Notes: generated from the letters alone by a model not told the origin. Numbered from the stretch's first letter, positions 8,731 through 18,389 are shown. The stretch: 64,000 bases of DNA from Amycolatopsis iheyensis (GCF_024703995.1 NZ_JAMXQV010000001.1:310001-374000), one strand, 5' to 3'. A program made the numbers and translations.

Positions 8731-9402
8731 CTACGACGCCAGCGCGTCGACCGCGTGCACCGCGTCCAGCAGCTCCACGACCGTCGGGTCGTCGACCGCC
8801 TCCTTGATGCACTGCCACAGCTGGAGGTTCGCCATCGCCCAGCGCGAGTACGTCGCCGCCGCCTCGGGGTTGTAGAAGTAGTACCCCTCGTCGTGGACGT
8901 CGCACTGCTCGCCGACGATCTTGTGCGCCAGCTCGCGCAGGCTCAGCCCGTTCTCGCGCAGGTACCGGTGCGCGAGCACCACCGGCGTCACCGGCAGCGC
9001 CTTGAACAGCGTGTCCGCGTCGCTCAGGGCCTGCGCCTCCAGCGAAATGTCGCGGCCGCGCGTGGCCATCTCGGCTTCGTCGACGATCTCGTCGATCCAC
9101 CGCGCCACGTGCGGCGCCACCCCGCACTCCGCGAGGATGTCCAGCCGCAGGCTCCGGCCCGCCGCGGCGGGTGAGTTGCGGAGCACCAGGTAGTTGACGT
9201 CGTGCACCAGCGCGGCCACTTCCACGACGGTGCGGTCGGCGCCGTTGTGCTCGGCGAAGCCGGCTGCCTTCGTGCGGACGAAGTTCACGTGGTGCCAACC
9301 GTGGAACTGCAGCCGTTCCGCGTACTGGTGGCACAGCCGGTAAACCCGGTTCTCGACGGCGCCGACGGTCACGTGGTCGATCGTGCTTTCCTGCGTGCGC
9401 AT
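8731..9402 (-). CDS. HD-domain phosphohydrolase-like protein
   Basis: 223 residues. The metal-binding HD pattern is visible: histidines in FHGWHH (about 34-38), the HD pair in LVHDVNY (67-68) and a later Asp in LSDADTLFKAL. HD proteins hydrolyse nucleotides or phosphate esters, and the substrate here is unknown. The rest is helical without a second domain. Start ATG 9402 is preceded by a GGAGAGG-type site. Transcribed alone or as the last gene of the minus-strand run. Confidence 0.85.
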   Translation of the reverse strand: MRTQESTIDHVTVGAVENRVYRLCHQYAERLQFHGWHHVNFVRTKAAGFAEHNGADRTVVEVAALVHDVNYLVLRNSPAAAGRSLRLDILAECGVAPHVARWIDEIVDEAEMATRGRDISLEAQALSDADTLFKALPVTPVVLAHRYLRENGLSLRELAHKIVGEQCDVHDEGYYFYNPEAAATYSRWAMANLQLWQCIKEAVDDPTVVELLDAVHAVDALAS

Positions 9403-9475
9403 ACACCTCTCCCATCCCGGCCGTGGTGTTCAGACGGGTGGAGTAATGGTAAGCGCCGCTGACGCCGGTGTGTAG

Positions 9476-10114
9476 CTAGATGCGGTCGGCCAATTCCCCC
9501 AATCGGGCCTCTACCGGAACGTGACGATGGCCGATTCCCGTGGCGGGATCGAAAGAAAGGCTGAAGCTGCTCACCGGGCGTGATTTCACCAGGAAAGTCA
9601 TCGTCCCGTTCGCCGCTTCGGGAATCCGGTGGAACTCGTCGGCGAGCATGGTGATGCAGGTCCCGGCGCCGCACACCGTGCTGCGCCGCCACCGCGCGGA
9701 GCTGATCAAGCCGGTTTCGGCGTCGATCGTCGTGCCGTACTTCTCGTGGCGGTAGTCACCACGGAGAATGGTGGTGCAGAAGTGGTACCTGTGGTTGTGC
9801 ACGGAATCCGCGTAGCCCTCCCGCCAGTCCTCCTGCGCCTTGTATTCGTGCAGCCAGAAGGAAAACGGGTCGGCGGGCGAATCGAGCAGGCACCAGGCGA
9901 AGTGCGTCGTCGTTTCCCGGGACGAGCGCAGCACCTTCGTGGCTTCCGCGGTGGACAACGCGCGCAGCTGCGCGCGCAGCTCCTCCCGCAAGCCGGGCTG
10001 GGCGGCCCAGGGCCGGAACCAGTCGTCGACCGCGCGCCAGTCCGAAGACAGCGGGAATCGGGCCGCGCGCAGGCGCGCGGCGAGTTCGGACAGGGGGGAC
10101 AGGCGGGTGAGCAA
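9476..10114 (-). CDS. Cupin-like hypothetical protein
   Basis: About 212 residues. The segment SVHNHRYHFCTTILRGDYRH has the His-x-His...Gly spacing of a cupin metal site, as in cysteine-dioxygenase-like folds; this is inferred from motif spacing only. I choose TTG 10114, two bases after the stop of the upstream gene and six bases after a GGGAG site lying inside that gene's end. A much longer frame to 10411 would overlap the neighbour entirely. The pair is thus translationally coupled, suggesting that the membrane protein and this putative metalloprotein act together. Substrate unknown. Confidence 0.7.
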   Translation of the reverse strand: MLTRLSPLSELAARLRAARFPLSSDWRAVDDWFRPWAAQPGLREELRAQLRALSTAEATKVLRSSRETTTHFAWCLLDSPADPFSFWLHEYKAQEDWREGYADSVHNHRYHFCTTILRGDYRHEKYGTTIDAETGLISSARWRRSTVCGAGTCITMLADEFHRIPEAANGTMTFLVKSRPVSSFSLSFDPATGIGHRHVPVEARLGELADRI

Positions 10115-10116
10115 GG

Positions 10117-11121
10117 TCAGCTCCCTAGCTCGGCGACTTCGGAGAACTCCGTGCGGAAAGCGTGGAACTTGCCCTCCAGCTCGCGGAACTGCTCCTCGGA
10201 CAACGGGGATCCGGTGATCTTTTCGAACAGCGCCAGGAAATCCGGCCGCGTCGTCGCGGACGTGATGCGGAAGTGGCGGCCGGTCCGGGACTGCGAGACG
10301 CGCAGGAACTCGGCGCGTTCCATGTTGTAGAGGAAGGAACCCTCCGAAAACCGCAGGGACCGCGGGTACAGCTTCGTGGCGCCGCGGACGTCGCTGTAGA
10401 GCGACAGCCACACGCTGTCGTCGAACAGCTCGAGCCGGTCGAGCGGCGGGTCGGCGATCACGGTGATGTCGACCTGCGCGCAGTGGCCGCGCGCCAGGAA
10501 GAGGCCGACGAGCCCGATCCGGATCTCTTCGTCGAGCCGGGTCTGGATCTGTTCGTAGTCGACGTCGCCCGCTTCGCGGCGCAGCAGGTAGCGGGCGCGC
10601 CCGCTGATCGAATTGGCGTCACGCGGGTCGGCGATGATCGCCCGCAGTTCCCGTTCGGTGCGGGAAAGCAGCAGGCGGGCGGCCGCGTGCCGACCGGAAA
10701 AGCCGCGGAAGAAGTACTGCCGGGTCGCGTTGAGGTCGGCCATCAGCCCGCGGTTGAACGCCGGGTCGGGATCGGTGGTCGCCTCGAACACGTCGGTGGG
10801 GAAGAACTCCTTGTTGAGCGCGCGGTATTCGGCGCTGAGGTCCTCCAGCGCGCGCCTGCTCTCTTCGATCACCGGGGTCACGAGCGCCCGTTGCGAGGCG
10901 CTCGCGGTGATCAGGGTGGTGCCGAACCCCACGATCGCGGAGATCAGGGTCCCGGTGCCCAGCGACGTCACCAGGTTCTTCCCGGTGCCGGGGTCCATCA
11001 GGCCGGCGAGCCACAGGCTGAGGCCGGCGACGACGACGAGCACCGTGAGGAGCAAGCTCGTCCTGGTCCAGAAGATCTCCTGCAGTGGGGTACGGCGGCG
11101 GGATCCGCCATCCGCGGCCAC
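10117..11121 (-). CDS. Two-TM membrane protein with large cytoplasmic domain, unknown
   Basis: About 334 residues. Two hydrophobic helices lie near the N-terminus (TSLLLTVLVVVAGLSLWLAG and a second at LVTSLGTGTLISAIVGFGTT). A roughly 250-residue soluble region follows, with FFRGFSGRHAAARLLLSR and a basic helical character. I do not recognise the family. GTG 11121 is preferred over GTG 11130 because GGAGG lies eight bases upstream of the former and abuts the latter. It is first in a two-gene operon with the cupin-like gene. A dyad at 11159-11198 lies just upstream. Confidence 0.7.
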   Translation of the reverse strand: MAADGGSRRRTPLQEIFWTRTSLLLTVLVVVAGLSLWLAGLMDPGTGKNLVTSLGTGTLISAIVGFGTTLITASASQRALVTPVIEESRRALEDLSAEYRALNKEFFPTDVFEATTDPDPAFNRGLMADLNATRQYFFRGFSGRHAAARLLLSRTERELRAIIADPRDANSISGRARYLLRREAGDVDYEQIQTRLDEEIRIGLVGLFLARGHCAQVDITVIADPPLDRLELFDDSVWLSLYSDVRGATKLYPRSLRFSEGSFLYNMERAEFLRVSQSRTGRHFRITSATTRPDFLALFEKITGSPLSEEQFRELEGKFHAFRTEFSEVAELGS

Positions 11122-11158
11122 TTGCTTCACCTCCCTCGAACCACCCGAACGGACGAAT

Positions 11159-11198
11159 GCGTAAAGTGTCTGTTCGAGCGCGGGGAGTCACTTTACGC
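11159..11198. promoter_or_regulatory. Inverted repeat upstream of the membrane/cupin operon
   Basis: Perfect 10-base arms GCGTAAAGTG (11159-11168) and CACTTTACGC (11189-11198) separated by 20 bases, 38 bases upstream of the chosen start. The arms are AT-richer than their surroundings. This looks like an operator for a dimeric regulator; the regulator is not identifiable. Confidence 0.5.
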
Positions 11199-11313
11199 GC
11201 CTGGACGGGCCCGCGAAATAAGAAGTTCGGGGGACAATGCTGACGGACAGAGGTCACTCTGGGCAATAATTAACCGGGTCGGCGGGTTTTCGGAAAACGG
11301 CGGAAAACCATGG

Positions 11314-11886
11314 TCAAAGTGTCTTCGGCAGGCCGGTTTCGTACCAGCCGGGGCCGGGCCGGCTGCTCATCAGGAAATCCACGACGGCGGGTGCGGGCGC
11401 CGGATGGATCTCCGGGAGGTCGCGTTCGCCGCGCGCGACGTCGACCGGCCAGGCCAGTTTCTCTTCGTCGAGCGAAAACTCCCCGCCGGCGCCCGTGCGG
11501 TTCCCGCGGGCGTCCAGGCGGGCCCAGTTGCCGTGCAGGTACACGGCATTCAGCCCGTGCAGCGCGGAGAGCTCCTGGTAGCAGAAGCCGGCCGGAATCC
11601 CTTGCGCCCGCAGCAAAGCCGCGAGCAGGTGCGCCTTGGCGTGGCAGATCCCGACGCGCTCGCGCAGGACGTCGGAAGCCCGCCAGGTGACCCGCGGATC
11701 GCCCGCGTCGATGACGTGTTCGACCTCGTCGCGCACGAAGAGGAACGCGGCTCTCGCGCGCTCCTCGGCGGTGCCGCGTCGAGCGTCGGTGTGCGCGCGG
11801 ATCAAGGGGTGCTCGTGATCGACGACAGCGTCCGACGCGAGGTAGGCACTGAGCCGATCGGACGTCGGCGAGGGCACGGGACTCAT
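11314..11886 (-). CDS. Transglutaminase-like superfamily protein
   Basis: 190 residues. The papain-like triad is readable: Cys81 in VGICHAKAHLLAALLR, His110 in SALHGLNAVYL and Asp125 in RLDARGN. Bacterial members are usually proteases or amidases rather than cross-linking enzymes. There is no signal peptide, so it should act in the cytoplasm. It is 73 bases downstream of the histidine phosphatase gene in the same direction. Substrate unknown. Confidence 0.87.
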   Translation of the reverse strand: MSPVPSPTSDRLSAYLASDAVVDHEHPLIRAHTDARRGTAEERARAAFLFVRDEVEHVIDAGDPRVTWRASDVLRERVGICHAKAHLLAALLRAQGIPAGFCYQELSALHGLNAVYLHGNWARLDARGNRTGAGGEFSLDEEKLAWPVDVARGERDLPEIHPAPAPAVVDFLMSSRPGPGWYETGLPKTL

Positions 11887-11959
11887 CCGGCCATCCTGAC
11901 AGGCTGGCCCATTCGGGCGAGAGCGCTTTTCGAGGGTGGCAACGCTCCGCGTTCGCCGG

Positions 11960-12565
11960 TTACGGAAGGTAAAACTCGGGCGGGAAGCCGGTCCAGCGCA
12001 GTTCCGCCGGCAGATGGCTGACGTCGTTGTAGGTCAGCAGGGCCGCGGGCCGCCCCGGCGAGTACTGGATGACGGTGAGGGCGGCGTTGGCTTGGTTGTA
12101 GGTCAGCCACCGCCACGGCGGGGCGTCCTGGGCGGCTCGCATCAGCCAGCCGACGAGGAAGTTGTGCGTGACGAGCACTTCGTACCGAGGCTCGGCGCCG
12201 GGCACGGGCCCGGTGAACCTGCGCTCGGCTTCGGCGGCTCGCTCTTCGTCTGCCGGTGGGAGCTGTCGGGCGAAGGCGTGGAGGAGGTCGCCGGAGGTCT
12301 CGGGCAGCTCCTCGCGCATGGGCGTGTAGGGGACGAAGTCGTCTGCCGCTTTGTCGACGTGGAGCGGGACGCCGGGGAGCTGGCCCGCGATGAGTTCGGC
12401 GGTTTGGGTCGCCCTGGGGAGTGGTCCGTGGTGGATCGCGGTGACCGGAATGTCGCGGAGGCGTCGGCCGAGGAGGAACGCTTGGTGGCGGCCGGCTTCG
12501 GTGAGGTGGCCGGTTGGTGCTGCTTCGCCGTGGCGGGTGAGGAAGAGGTAGCGGGTGGTCAGCAC
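11960..12565 (-). CDS. Histidine phosphatase family protein
   Basis: 201 residues. The catalytic RHG lies at residues 11-13, with a GHLTEAGRHQAFLLGRRL segment after it and a second catalytic His in VLVTHNFLVGWLM, as in phosphoglycerate-mutase/SixA-like phosphatases. The substrate could be a sugar phosphate, a nucleotide or a phosphoprotein. GTG 12565 follows the upstream stop by four bases, so translation is probably coupled to the small gene before it and the MBOAT operon. Confidence 0.88.
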   Translation of the reverse strand: MLTTRYLFLTRHGEAAPTGHLTEAGRHQAFLLGRRLRDIPVTAIHHGPLPRATQTAELIAGQLPGVPLHVDKAADDFVPYTPMREELPETSGDLLHAFARQLPPADEERAAEAERRFTGPVPGAEPRYEVLVTHNFLVGWLMRAAQDAPPWRWLTYNQANAALTVIQYSPGRPAALLTYNDVSHLPAELRWTGFPPEFYLP

Positions 12566-12569
12566 TTGT

Positions 12570-12932
12570 TCAGCCGACGGGGACGAGGGCGCCTTGGGGG
12601 CCTTGGCTCGGCACGAACTGGGCCATGAGCCGGATCGGCGCCGGGTGGGGCGGCAGGACCAGGGAAGCGAACGGGGTGATCGTGTGGTCCCGGCCGCTGT
12701 TCGTGTGGAGGTGGACGCTGATGTGCACGTTCCGGTCGGCGGGGATTTCGAACGAGAGCGAGCCCCAGGAGACCACGTACTGGCGGCCGTCGATGCTCGC
12801 TATCGGGGCGTAGTTGTGGACCGTGTAGCCGAGGTGGGGGATTTCCAGGGTGAGGAGGCGTCTTGGGCCGTTGTGGTGGTCCACGTAGGGGATCACGCCT
12901 GGGACCTTGGCGAGGTCCGTGGGGTCGGTCAT
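12570..12932 (-). CDS. Small hypothetical protein in the MBOAT operon
   Basis: 120 residues, mostly beta-strand-like, with RRLLTLEIPHLGYTVHNYAP and VHISVHLHTNSGRDHTI. No signal peptide or membrane segment. I do not recognise the family. ATG 12932 has GGGGAG upstream and lies 20 bases past the end of the acyltransferase gene. Longer frames read back through that gene are shadows. Tight spacing on both sides suggests it works with the acyltransferase or the phosphatase. Confidence 0.75.
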   Translation of the reverse strand: MTDPTDLAKVPGVIPYVDHHNGPRRLLTLEIPHLGYTVHNYAPIASIDGRQYVVSWGSLSFEIPADRNVHISVHLHTNSGRDHTITPFASLVLPPHPAPIRLMAQFVPSQGPQGALVPVG

Positions 12933-12952
12933 GGTCTGGATCGTCTCCCCGG

Positions 12953-14389
12953 TCAGAACTGGTAGTACAGGAACGGGCTGAACGTTCCCGTCGCGATCAG
13001 GATCGCCGCGTACACCAGGCCCACCGTCATCACCCCGATGCGCAACGCCGTCGCCGGCTTGCTCCTCGACGACTCCAGCAGCGGGCCCGTCACCGGGTGG
13101 GCCGGCAGCAGGAACACCGCCAACGCCGCCAGCAGCAGCACCAGGCGCTGGTTCGTGAACGCCTGCTCGACCCCCACGCCCAGGCCCTCGAAGTCGGGGA
13201 TCAGCATGTGGCCGATCATCGACAGCGCGTGGGGCAGGTCCGCCGACCTGAAGAACACCCAGCCGAACACCACCAGCAGCATCGTCAGCGCCCTGCGCAG
13301 GTAGCGCTTCCAGCGCACCGCCGGGTCCAGGTCCAGTGCGAACCTGCGCTCGATCACCAGCAGCGCTCCGTGGTAACAGCCCCACACCAGGAACGTCCAC
13401 TGCGCGCCGTGCCAAAAGCCCGTCAGCACGAACACGATGCACAGGTTCCGGTAGGTGCGCGCCGCTCCGTGGCGGTTGCCGCCCAGGGGGATGTACACGT
13501 AGTCGCGGAACCAACGGGACAGCGACATGTGCCAGCGGCGCCAGAACTCCGTGATCGTCACCGATGAATACGGCCTCGCGAAGTTCTCCGGCAGCCGGAA
13601 GCCCAGCATGCGGCCCAGGCCGATCGCCATGTCCGAATAGCCCGAGAAGTCGAAGAACAGCTGGAGCGTGTAGCCGATCGCGCCCAGCCAGGCCGTCGCG
13701 AACGTCATCTGGTCCGGGGGGACCTTGAAACACGCCTCGACCAACGGGCTCAACGAGTCCGCGATGATCGTCTTCTTGCACAGGCCCAGTGCGAACCTCG
13801 GGAAGCCTGCCGCGAGGTCGTCGAGGCGGTGGGACCTGAGCTGCGGGAGCTGGTCCGCGATCTCCCGGTACCGCACGATCGGGCCCGCCACCAGCTGCGG
13901 GAACATCGCGATGTACGCCGCGAACGCCACCGGGTTCCGCAGCGCCTGGCGCTCGCCACGATAAATGTCCACCACGTACGAAATGTGGTGGAACGTGTAG
14001 AACGAGATGCCGATCGGGACCACCAGGCTCGCCACCGGCACGCTGCCGCCGAACCAGTGCGCCACCGCCGCGATCTGCTGCGTCGCGAACCCCGCGTACT
14101 TCCAGATCAGCAGCACCGCGACGTCGAGCGACACCACCGCGATGAGGATCTTGCGCCGCCGGGCGCCGCCACCGACGTCGAACGGGTTCGGGGCCAGCAG
14201 CTGGCCCGCCAGGAAGTTGACCACCATGCAGCCGAGCAGCAGGAACACGAACGGGCCGGCGCCGATCGTGTAGAACAGCAGGCTGCCGACCGCGACGATG
14301 CCGTTGCGCCACGTCCTGGGGCACACCAGCACGGCGACGAGCACCGCCGGCATGAAGTACCACAGGAACAGTGGCGAAACGAACGACAT
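12953..14389 (-). CDS. MBOAT-family O-acyltransferase (AlgI-like)
   Basis: 478 residues with about ten membrane helices. The AlgI/PatA-type hallmarks are present: WKYAGF, SFYTFHHISYVVDIYRGE, ARPYSSVTITEFWRRWHMSL, RDYVYIPLGGNR and the putative catalytic His in TGFWHGAQWTF. Such proteins move acyl groups across the membrane onto polysaccharide, cell-wall or lipid hydroxyls, usually with a partner transferase. No AlgJ/X-type partner is seen here; only the small downstream protein and a phosphatase are operonic. Acceptor unknown. Confidence 0.92.
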   Translation of the reverse strand: MSFVSPLFLWYFMPAVLVAVLVCPRTWRNGIVAVGSLLFYTIGAGPFVFLLLGCMVVNFLAGQLLAPNPFDVGGGARRRKILIAVVSLDVAVLLIWKYAGFATQQIAAVAHWFGGSVPVASLVVPIGISFYTFHHISYVVDIYRGERQALRNPVAFAAYIAMFPQLVAGPIVRYREIADQLPQLRSHRLDDLAAGFPRFALGLCKKTIIADSLSPLVEACFKVPPDQMTFATAWLGAIGYTLQLFFDFSGYSDMAIGLGRMLGFRLPENFARPYSSVTITEFWRRWHMSLSRWFRDYVYIPLGGNRHGAARTYRNLCIVFVLTGFWHGAQWTFLVWGCYHGALLVIERRFALDLDPAVRWKRYLRRALTMLLVVFGWVFFRSADLPHALSMIGHMLIPDFEGLGVGVEQAFTNQRLVLLLAALAVFLLPAHPVTGPLLESSRSKPATALRIGVMTVGLVYAAILIATGTFSPFLYYQF

Positions 14390-14442
14390 CGGGTCCCCTC
14401 GGTTTTATCCGACGGTGACCTTAACCCGAGTGGGTGGTGGTG

Positions 14443-15399
14443 TCAGACCCGACCGGCGACACGGCGGCGCCGCGCCACCTCCGCGAGCAGCACGCCCGCC
14501 GCCACCGACGCGTTCAGCGACTCGACGCCCGCCGCCATCGGGATCGACACCGTCGCGTCGCAGGTCTCGCGGACCAGGCGCGACAGGCCGCGGCCCTCCG
14601 AGCCCAGCACGATCACCAGCGGGTCGGCGGCGAGTTCCAGCGAGTCGATGTCGACCGAACCGTCGGCGTCCAGGCCGACCAGCATCAGGCCCTCGTTCGC
14701 CCACGACTTGAGCTGACGCGTGAGGTTGGTCGCCACCGCGATCGGCAGCTTCGCCGCCGTGCCCGCGCTCGTGCGCCACGCCACCGCCGTCATGCCCGCG
14801 CTGCGCCGCTCCGGCAGCAGCACGCCGTGGGCGCCGAACGCGGCCGCCGAGCGGATCACCGCGCCCAGGTTCCGCGGGTCGGTGACGCCGTCGAGCGCGA
14901 CGAACAGGGGCACCTCGCCCGAGTTGCGCGCCGCCGCCATCAGGTCGTCCGGGTGGGCGTACTCGAACGGCGGGACCTGCAGGCCCAGGCCCTGGTGCAC
15001 GGCCCGGTTGGTCTTGCGGTCCAGCTCCTCGCGCGGGATCTCCAGGATCGAGATGCCCTTGTCGCCGGCCAGCCGGACGGCGTCGTTCACGCGGTCGTCG
15101 ATCTCGATGTTCAGCGCGACGTACAGCGCGGTCGCCGGGACGTCCGCGCGCAGCGCCTCGACCACCGGGTTGCGCCCGGCGATCAGCTCCGGCTTGTCGG
15201 CCTTCTTCTGGCGGGCCTGGTCGCGCTTGTTCTGCGCGTTCGCCTGGCGGTACGCCTTGTGCCCGGGCCGGTCCTCCGCCTTCGGGGTCGGTCCCTTGCC
15301 TTCGAGGGCCTTGCGGCGCTGCCCGCCCGAGCCGACGACGGCACCCTTCTTGGTGCCCGTCTTGCGGATCGCGCCCTGGCGTCGCGAGTTGCCTGCCAT
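14443..15399 (-). CDS. rlmB: 23S rRNA (guanosine-2'-O)-methyltransferase RlmB-type
   Basis: 318 residues of the SPOUT (TrmH) family. A basic disordered N-terminus of about 70 residues comes first, then the substrate-binding domain starting [15 protein letters not shown]. The knot motifs follow: [31 protein letters not shown] and [16 protein letters not shown]. It uses S-adenosylmethionine to methylate a ribosomal RNA ribose. ATG 15399 has AAGGA upstream; the frame extending to 15504 lacks support. It sits 28 bases after cysS, the same pairing as in mycobacteria. Confidence 0.94.
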   Translation of the reverse strand: MAGNSRRQGAIRKTGTKKGAVVGSGGQRRKALEGKGPTPKAEDRPGHKAYRQANAQNKRDQARQKKADKPELIAGRNPVVEALRADVPATALYVALNIEIDDRVNDAVRLAGDKGISILEIPREELDRKTNRAVHQGLGLQVPPFEYAHPDDLMAAARNSGEVPLFVALDGVTDPRNLGAVIRSAAAFGAHGVLLPERRSAGMTAVAWRTSAGTAAKLPIAVATNLTRQLKSWANEGLMLVGLDADGSVDIDSLELAADPLVIVLGSEGRGLSRLVRETCDATVSIPMAAGVESLNASVAAGVLLAEVARRRRVAGRV

Positions 15400-15427
15400 G
15401 GTGAAAGTTCCTTGCGTTGTAACGGGA

Positions 15428-16816
15428 TCAGTCGGACTTGACTGTCCACTGAGGACCGTTGGGGGTGTCCTCCACCACGATGCCCGCCTGCGAGAGGCGG
15501 TCACGGGCGGCGTCCGCGCGGGCGAAGTCCTTCTCGGCCCGGGCCTGCTGGCGCTCGGCCAGCAGCCCTTCGACGATCCGGGACAAAGCTTCCTTGGTGG
15601 GCGTGTCGGAACCGCCCGCCTCGGACCAGCGCGCGGACAGCGGGTCGAGGCCGAGCACGTCGGTCATCGCGCGGACGGCCGCGGCGAATTCGAGTGCCTT
15701 GGAGGTGTCGCCCGCGTCGAAGGCGGCGTTACCGTCGCGGACCGTGTTGTGCACCACGGCGAACGCCTGCGGCGTGGCCAGGTCGTCGTCGAGCGCGGCG
15801 GCGAACTCGGCCGGGATCGTGCCCAGCGTCACTTCGCCCGACTGCGCGGCGCGACGCAGGAACGTCTCGATCCGCCGGTAGCCCTGCGCGGCCTCGGAGA
15901 TCGCGCCTTCGGAGTACTCGATGTTCGACCGGTAGTGCGGCTGGGCCAGGTAGTAGCGCAGCTCCGCCGCGCGGTAGCGCTCCAGCATCGCCGGGATCGA
16001 CACGGTGTTGCCGAGCGACTTCGACATCTTGTCGCCCGACATGGTCACCCAGGCGTTGTGCAGCCAGTAGCGGGCGAACGGGTCGCCGGCGGCGTTCGAC
16101 TGGGCGCGTTCGTTCTCGTGGTGCGGGAAGGCCAGGTCCAGCCCGCCGCCGTGGATGTCGAACTCCGGGCCGAGGTACGCGGTCGCCATGGCCGAGCACT
16201 CGAGGTGCCAGCCCGGCCGGCCGGGGCCCCACGGCGTCGGCCACGACGGCTCGCCCGGCTTCGCGCTCTTCCACAGGGTGAAGTCGCGCGGGTCCTGCTT
16301 GCCGCGGGTCGGCGCTTCGCCCTGCTGGACGTCCTCGAGGACCTGGCCGGAGAGCTTGCCGTAGTCGTCGAACGACTTCACCGAGAAGTAGACGTCGCCC
16401 TCGGTCGCGTACGCGTGGCCCCCGTCGATCAGCCGCTGCATCAGCTCGACCATCTGGGTGATGTGCCCGGTCGCGCGCGGGTTGACCGACGGCGGCAGGC
16501 AGCCGAGCCGGTCGTACGCCTGCTCGAAGGCGCGCTCGTGCGTCGCCGCCCACTCCCACCAGGGCCGGCCGGCTTCGGCGGCCTTGGTGAGGATCTTGTC
16601 GTCGATGTCGGTGACGTTGCGGACCAGCAGCACGTCCAGTCCACTGTGGACGAGCCAGCGGCGCAGGACGTCGTAGTTCACGGCCCCGCGGACGTGCCCG
16701 ATGTGCGGCACGCCCTGCACGGTGGCGCCACACACGTAGATCGACGCCGTTCCGCTACGGACGGGGTGGAACTCCCGCACGCTCCGGGTCGCTGTGTCGA
16801 AAAGGTGAAGGGCCAC
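15428..16816 (-). CDS. cysS: Cysteinyl-tRNA synthetase
   Basis: 462 residues, standard length. It charges tRNA-Cys. The class I motifs HIGH ([20 protein letters not shown]) and KMSKS ([10 protein letters not shown]) are intact. The zinc-binding region includes Cys29 (YVCGATVQG), CSAM and the HH pair in [11 protein letters not shown]. The C-terminal DALR-type helical domain ends in [10 protein letters not shown]. Upstream of rlmB in one operon. Confidence 0.97.
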   Translation of the reverse strand: MALHLFDTATRSVREFHPVRSGTASIYVCGATVQGVPHIGHVRGAVNYDVLRRWLVHSGLDVLLVRNVTDIDDKILTKAAEAGRPWWEWAATHERAFEQAYDRLGCLPPSVNPRATGHITQMVELMQRLIDGGHAYATEGDVYFSVKSFDDYGKLSGQVLEDVQQGEAPTRGKQDPRDFTLWKSAKPGEPSWPTPWGPGRPGWHLECSAMATAYLGPEFDIHGGGLDLAFPHHENERAQSNAAGDPFARYWLHNAWVTMSGDKMSKSLGNTVSIPAMLERYRAAELRYYLAQPHYRSNIEYSEGAISEAAQGYRRIETFLRRAAQSGEVTLGTIPAEFAAALDDDLATPQAFAVVHNTVRDGNAAFDAGDTSKALEFAAAVRAMTDVLGLDPLSARWSEAGGSDTPTKEALSRIVEGLLAERQQARAEKDFARADAARDRLSQAGIVVEDTPNGPQWTVKSD

Positions 16817-16859
16817 CCTGAAAGGGTACGGGGTCGGGCGTGAGGGATGTCTCGGACCC

Positions 16860-17546
16860 TCAGGCGACGCCGTGCGTGCGCAGGGCCGTGAGCAGGGCGT
16901 CCGGCCGGTCGGTGGTGGGCAGCGGGTCGACCAGCGCGAACTCGCAGCCGAGCGCGCGGGCGCCGCCGTCGGCCTCCTCGCTGTCGCCGACCATCAGCGT
17001 CTCGGTGGCCGGGACGCCGAGGGCCTGCACGGCCTTGCGGAAGATCTCCAGCTCCGGCTTGATGGCGCCGACCTCGAAGGACAGCACGAACTCGTCGACG
17101 AAGGCGTCCCACCCGCGGGCGGTGAAGGCCGGCCGGATGTCGAAGGCGATGTTGCTGAGCACGCCGACCTTCAGCCCCCGCTCGGACGCCGCCTTGAGCG
17201 CGGCTTCGGTGTCCGGGTACGGCGTCCACTGGCTGGGATCGATGAGCCGGTTGTAGAGCGCTTCGGCTTGCTCGGGCCGCGGCACGCCGGACTTCTTGAG
17301 CACCTCGAGGTAGACCTTCCGGTGCAGCACGGGGTCGCGGTCGCGCTCCCGCCAGGCGTGCACGTGCTCGGCGTCGAGCTCGACGACCTGCCCGACCGGG
17401 GCGGTCATCCGCCGCATCAGCTCGGCCTGCGCCTCGATGTCGAGGGGCGTGCCCTCGTGGTCGGTCAGCTCGGTGAGCCACGACTCGTCCTGCTCGAGCC
17501 GGAAGAGCGTGCCGGAGAAGTCGAACAACACCGCCCTGATCGTCAT
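16860..17546 (-). CDS. HAD-superfamily hydrolase
   Basis: 228 residues with a helical cap between the first and second motifs. Motif I is FDFSGTLF, motif II is LSNIAFD, the conserved Lys lies in [10 protein letters not shown], and motif III is [16 protein letters not shown]. The second Asp of the usual DxDxT motif is replaced by Ser (DFSGT), a variant seen in some HAD subgroups that may alter phosphatase activity. ATG 17546 precedes a good domain start. It lies between cysS and the PPOX genes on the same strand. Substrate unknown. Confidence 0.87.
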   Translation of the reverse strand: MTIRAVLFDFSGTLFRLEQDESWLTELTDHEGTPLDIEAQAELMRRMTAPVGQVVELDAEHVHAWRERDRDPVLHRKVYLEVLKKSGVPRPEQAEALYNRLIDPSQWTPYPDTEAALKAASERGLKVGVLSNIAFDIRPAFTARGWDAFVDEFVLSFEVGAIKPELEIFRKAVQALGVPATETLMVGDSEEADGGARALGCEFALVDPLPTTDRPDALLTALRTHGVA

Positions 17547-17568
17547 GGTTTCCAGCCTATCGGGACCC

Positions 17569-17955
17569 TCAGGCCGAATGCCCTGTGATGTGTTCGGGAA
17601 CAAGGCGGACGAGCACGCGCACGACGTCGGCCGGCTCGGGCGGGAAGACGTCGCCGGTGTACTTGCGGGCGAGTTCGTCGTTCAGCTCGGGACCGCCCTC
17701 GGCGGTGACTTCGGCGCGGCCGCGGATCTCGACGTAGTTCTCGGGATCGGCCAGGTCGAAGACGGACAGCGAGACACGCGGGTCGCGCCGGATGTTGCGC
17801 TCCTTGCGCCGGCCCTGGACGGTCACGAAGACGACGGTGTCGCCATCGCGCTTGGCCCAGACGACGGAGCTCTGCGGCGAGCCGTCGGCGTTGGTGGTGG
17901 CGACGACGGGGTAGTTGCGGCCGTCGAGCAGGGCTTTGGTGGCTTCGTTGAACAT
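17569..17955 (-). CDS. PPOX-class F420-dependent oxidoreductase (copy 1)
   Basis: 128 residues with the split-barrel flavin fold of the pyridoxamine-phosphate-oxidase-like class. Motifs are VVATTNADGSPQSSVVW, RRKERNIRRDPRVSLSVFDL and YVEIRGRAEV. Actinobacterial members with this pattern are usually annotated as binding F420 or another deazaflavin. The next gene is a tandem paralogue ten bases upstream. Physiological substrate unknown. Confidence 0.88.
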   Translation of the reverse strand: MFNEATKALLDGRNYPVVATTNADGSPQSSVVWAKRDGDTVVFVTVQGRRKERNIRRDPRVSLSVFDLADPENYVEIRGRAEVTAEGGPELNDELARKYTGDVFPPEPADVVRVLVRLVPEHITGHSA

Positions 17956-17965
17956 GGTCCGGACC

Positions 17966-18361
17966 CTATTTCACGTTCCCGGCGACCTTCTCGACGTGCA
18001 GGCGGACGATGACGCGCTCGGTGTCTGCGCTCTCGGCCGGCGGGTCCTGCCGGAGGTACTTGTGGCTGAGGGTCTTCGGGAGCGTCTTGCCGGGGTCGGG
18101 GGTGATCGTCGCGGTGCCGCGCAGCTGCGTGTGGCGGTACGGGTTCGCGGCGTCGGTGATGGAGACGCTCAAGCGCGGGTCGCGGCGCAGGTTGCGGACC
18201 TTTCGGCGGTCTTCGGTCGCGCTGAAGACGAGGTCGCCGCCGTCGAGGCCGATCCAGATGACGGAGGTCTGCGGCGCGCCGTCGGGGTCGATGGTGGCGA
18301 CGGTGGCGAAGTTGTTGCCGTCGATCAGCGCGCGGACGTCGTCCGAGAGGGTGAGGGCCAT
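17966..18361 (-). CDS. PPOX-class F420-dependent oxidoreductase (copy 2)
   Basis: 131 residues, a clear paralogue of the next gene: FATVATIDPDGAPQTSVIW, RRKVRNLRRDPRLSVSITD and HTQLRGTATI align with it throughout. The duplication is tandem and both copies keep the core motifs, so both may be functional with different substrates. Start ATG 18361. It sits between ispF and the HAD gene. Confidence 0.88.
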   Translation of the reverse strand: MALTLSDDVRALIDGNNFATVATIDPDGAPQTSVIWIGLDGGDLVFSATEDRRKVRNLRRDPRLSVSITDAANPYRHTQLRGTATITPDPGKTLPKTLSHKYLRQDPPAESADTERVIVRLHVEKVAGNVK

Positions 18362-18389
18362 GTCACGCCGAACGGGCCCCGGCGTGGAG

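Noticed and set aside
10115..10411. N-terminal extension of the cupin-like protein
   Set aside because: It would lie wholly inside the upstream membrane-protein gene and has shadow-like composition; a ribosome site supports TTG 10114.
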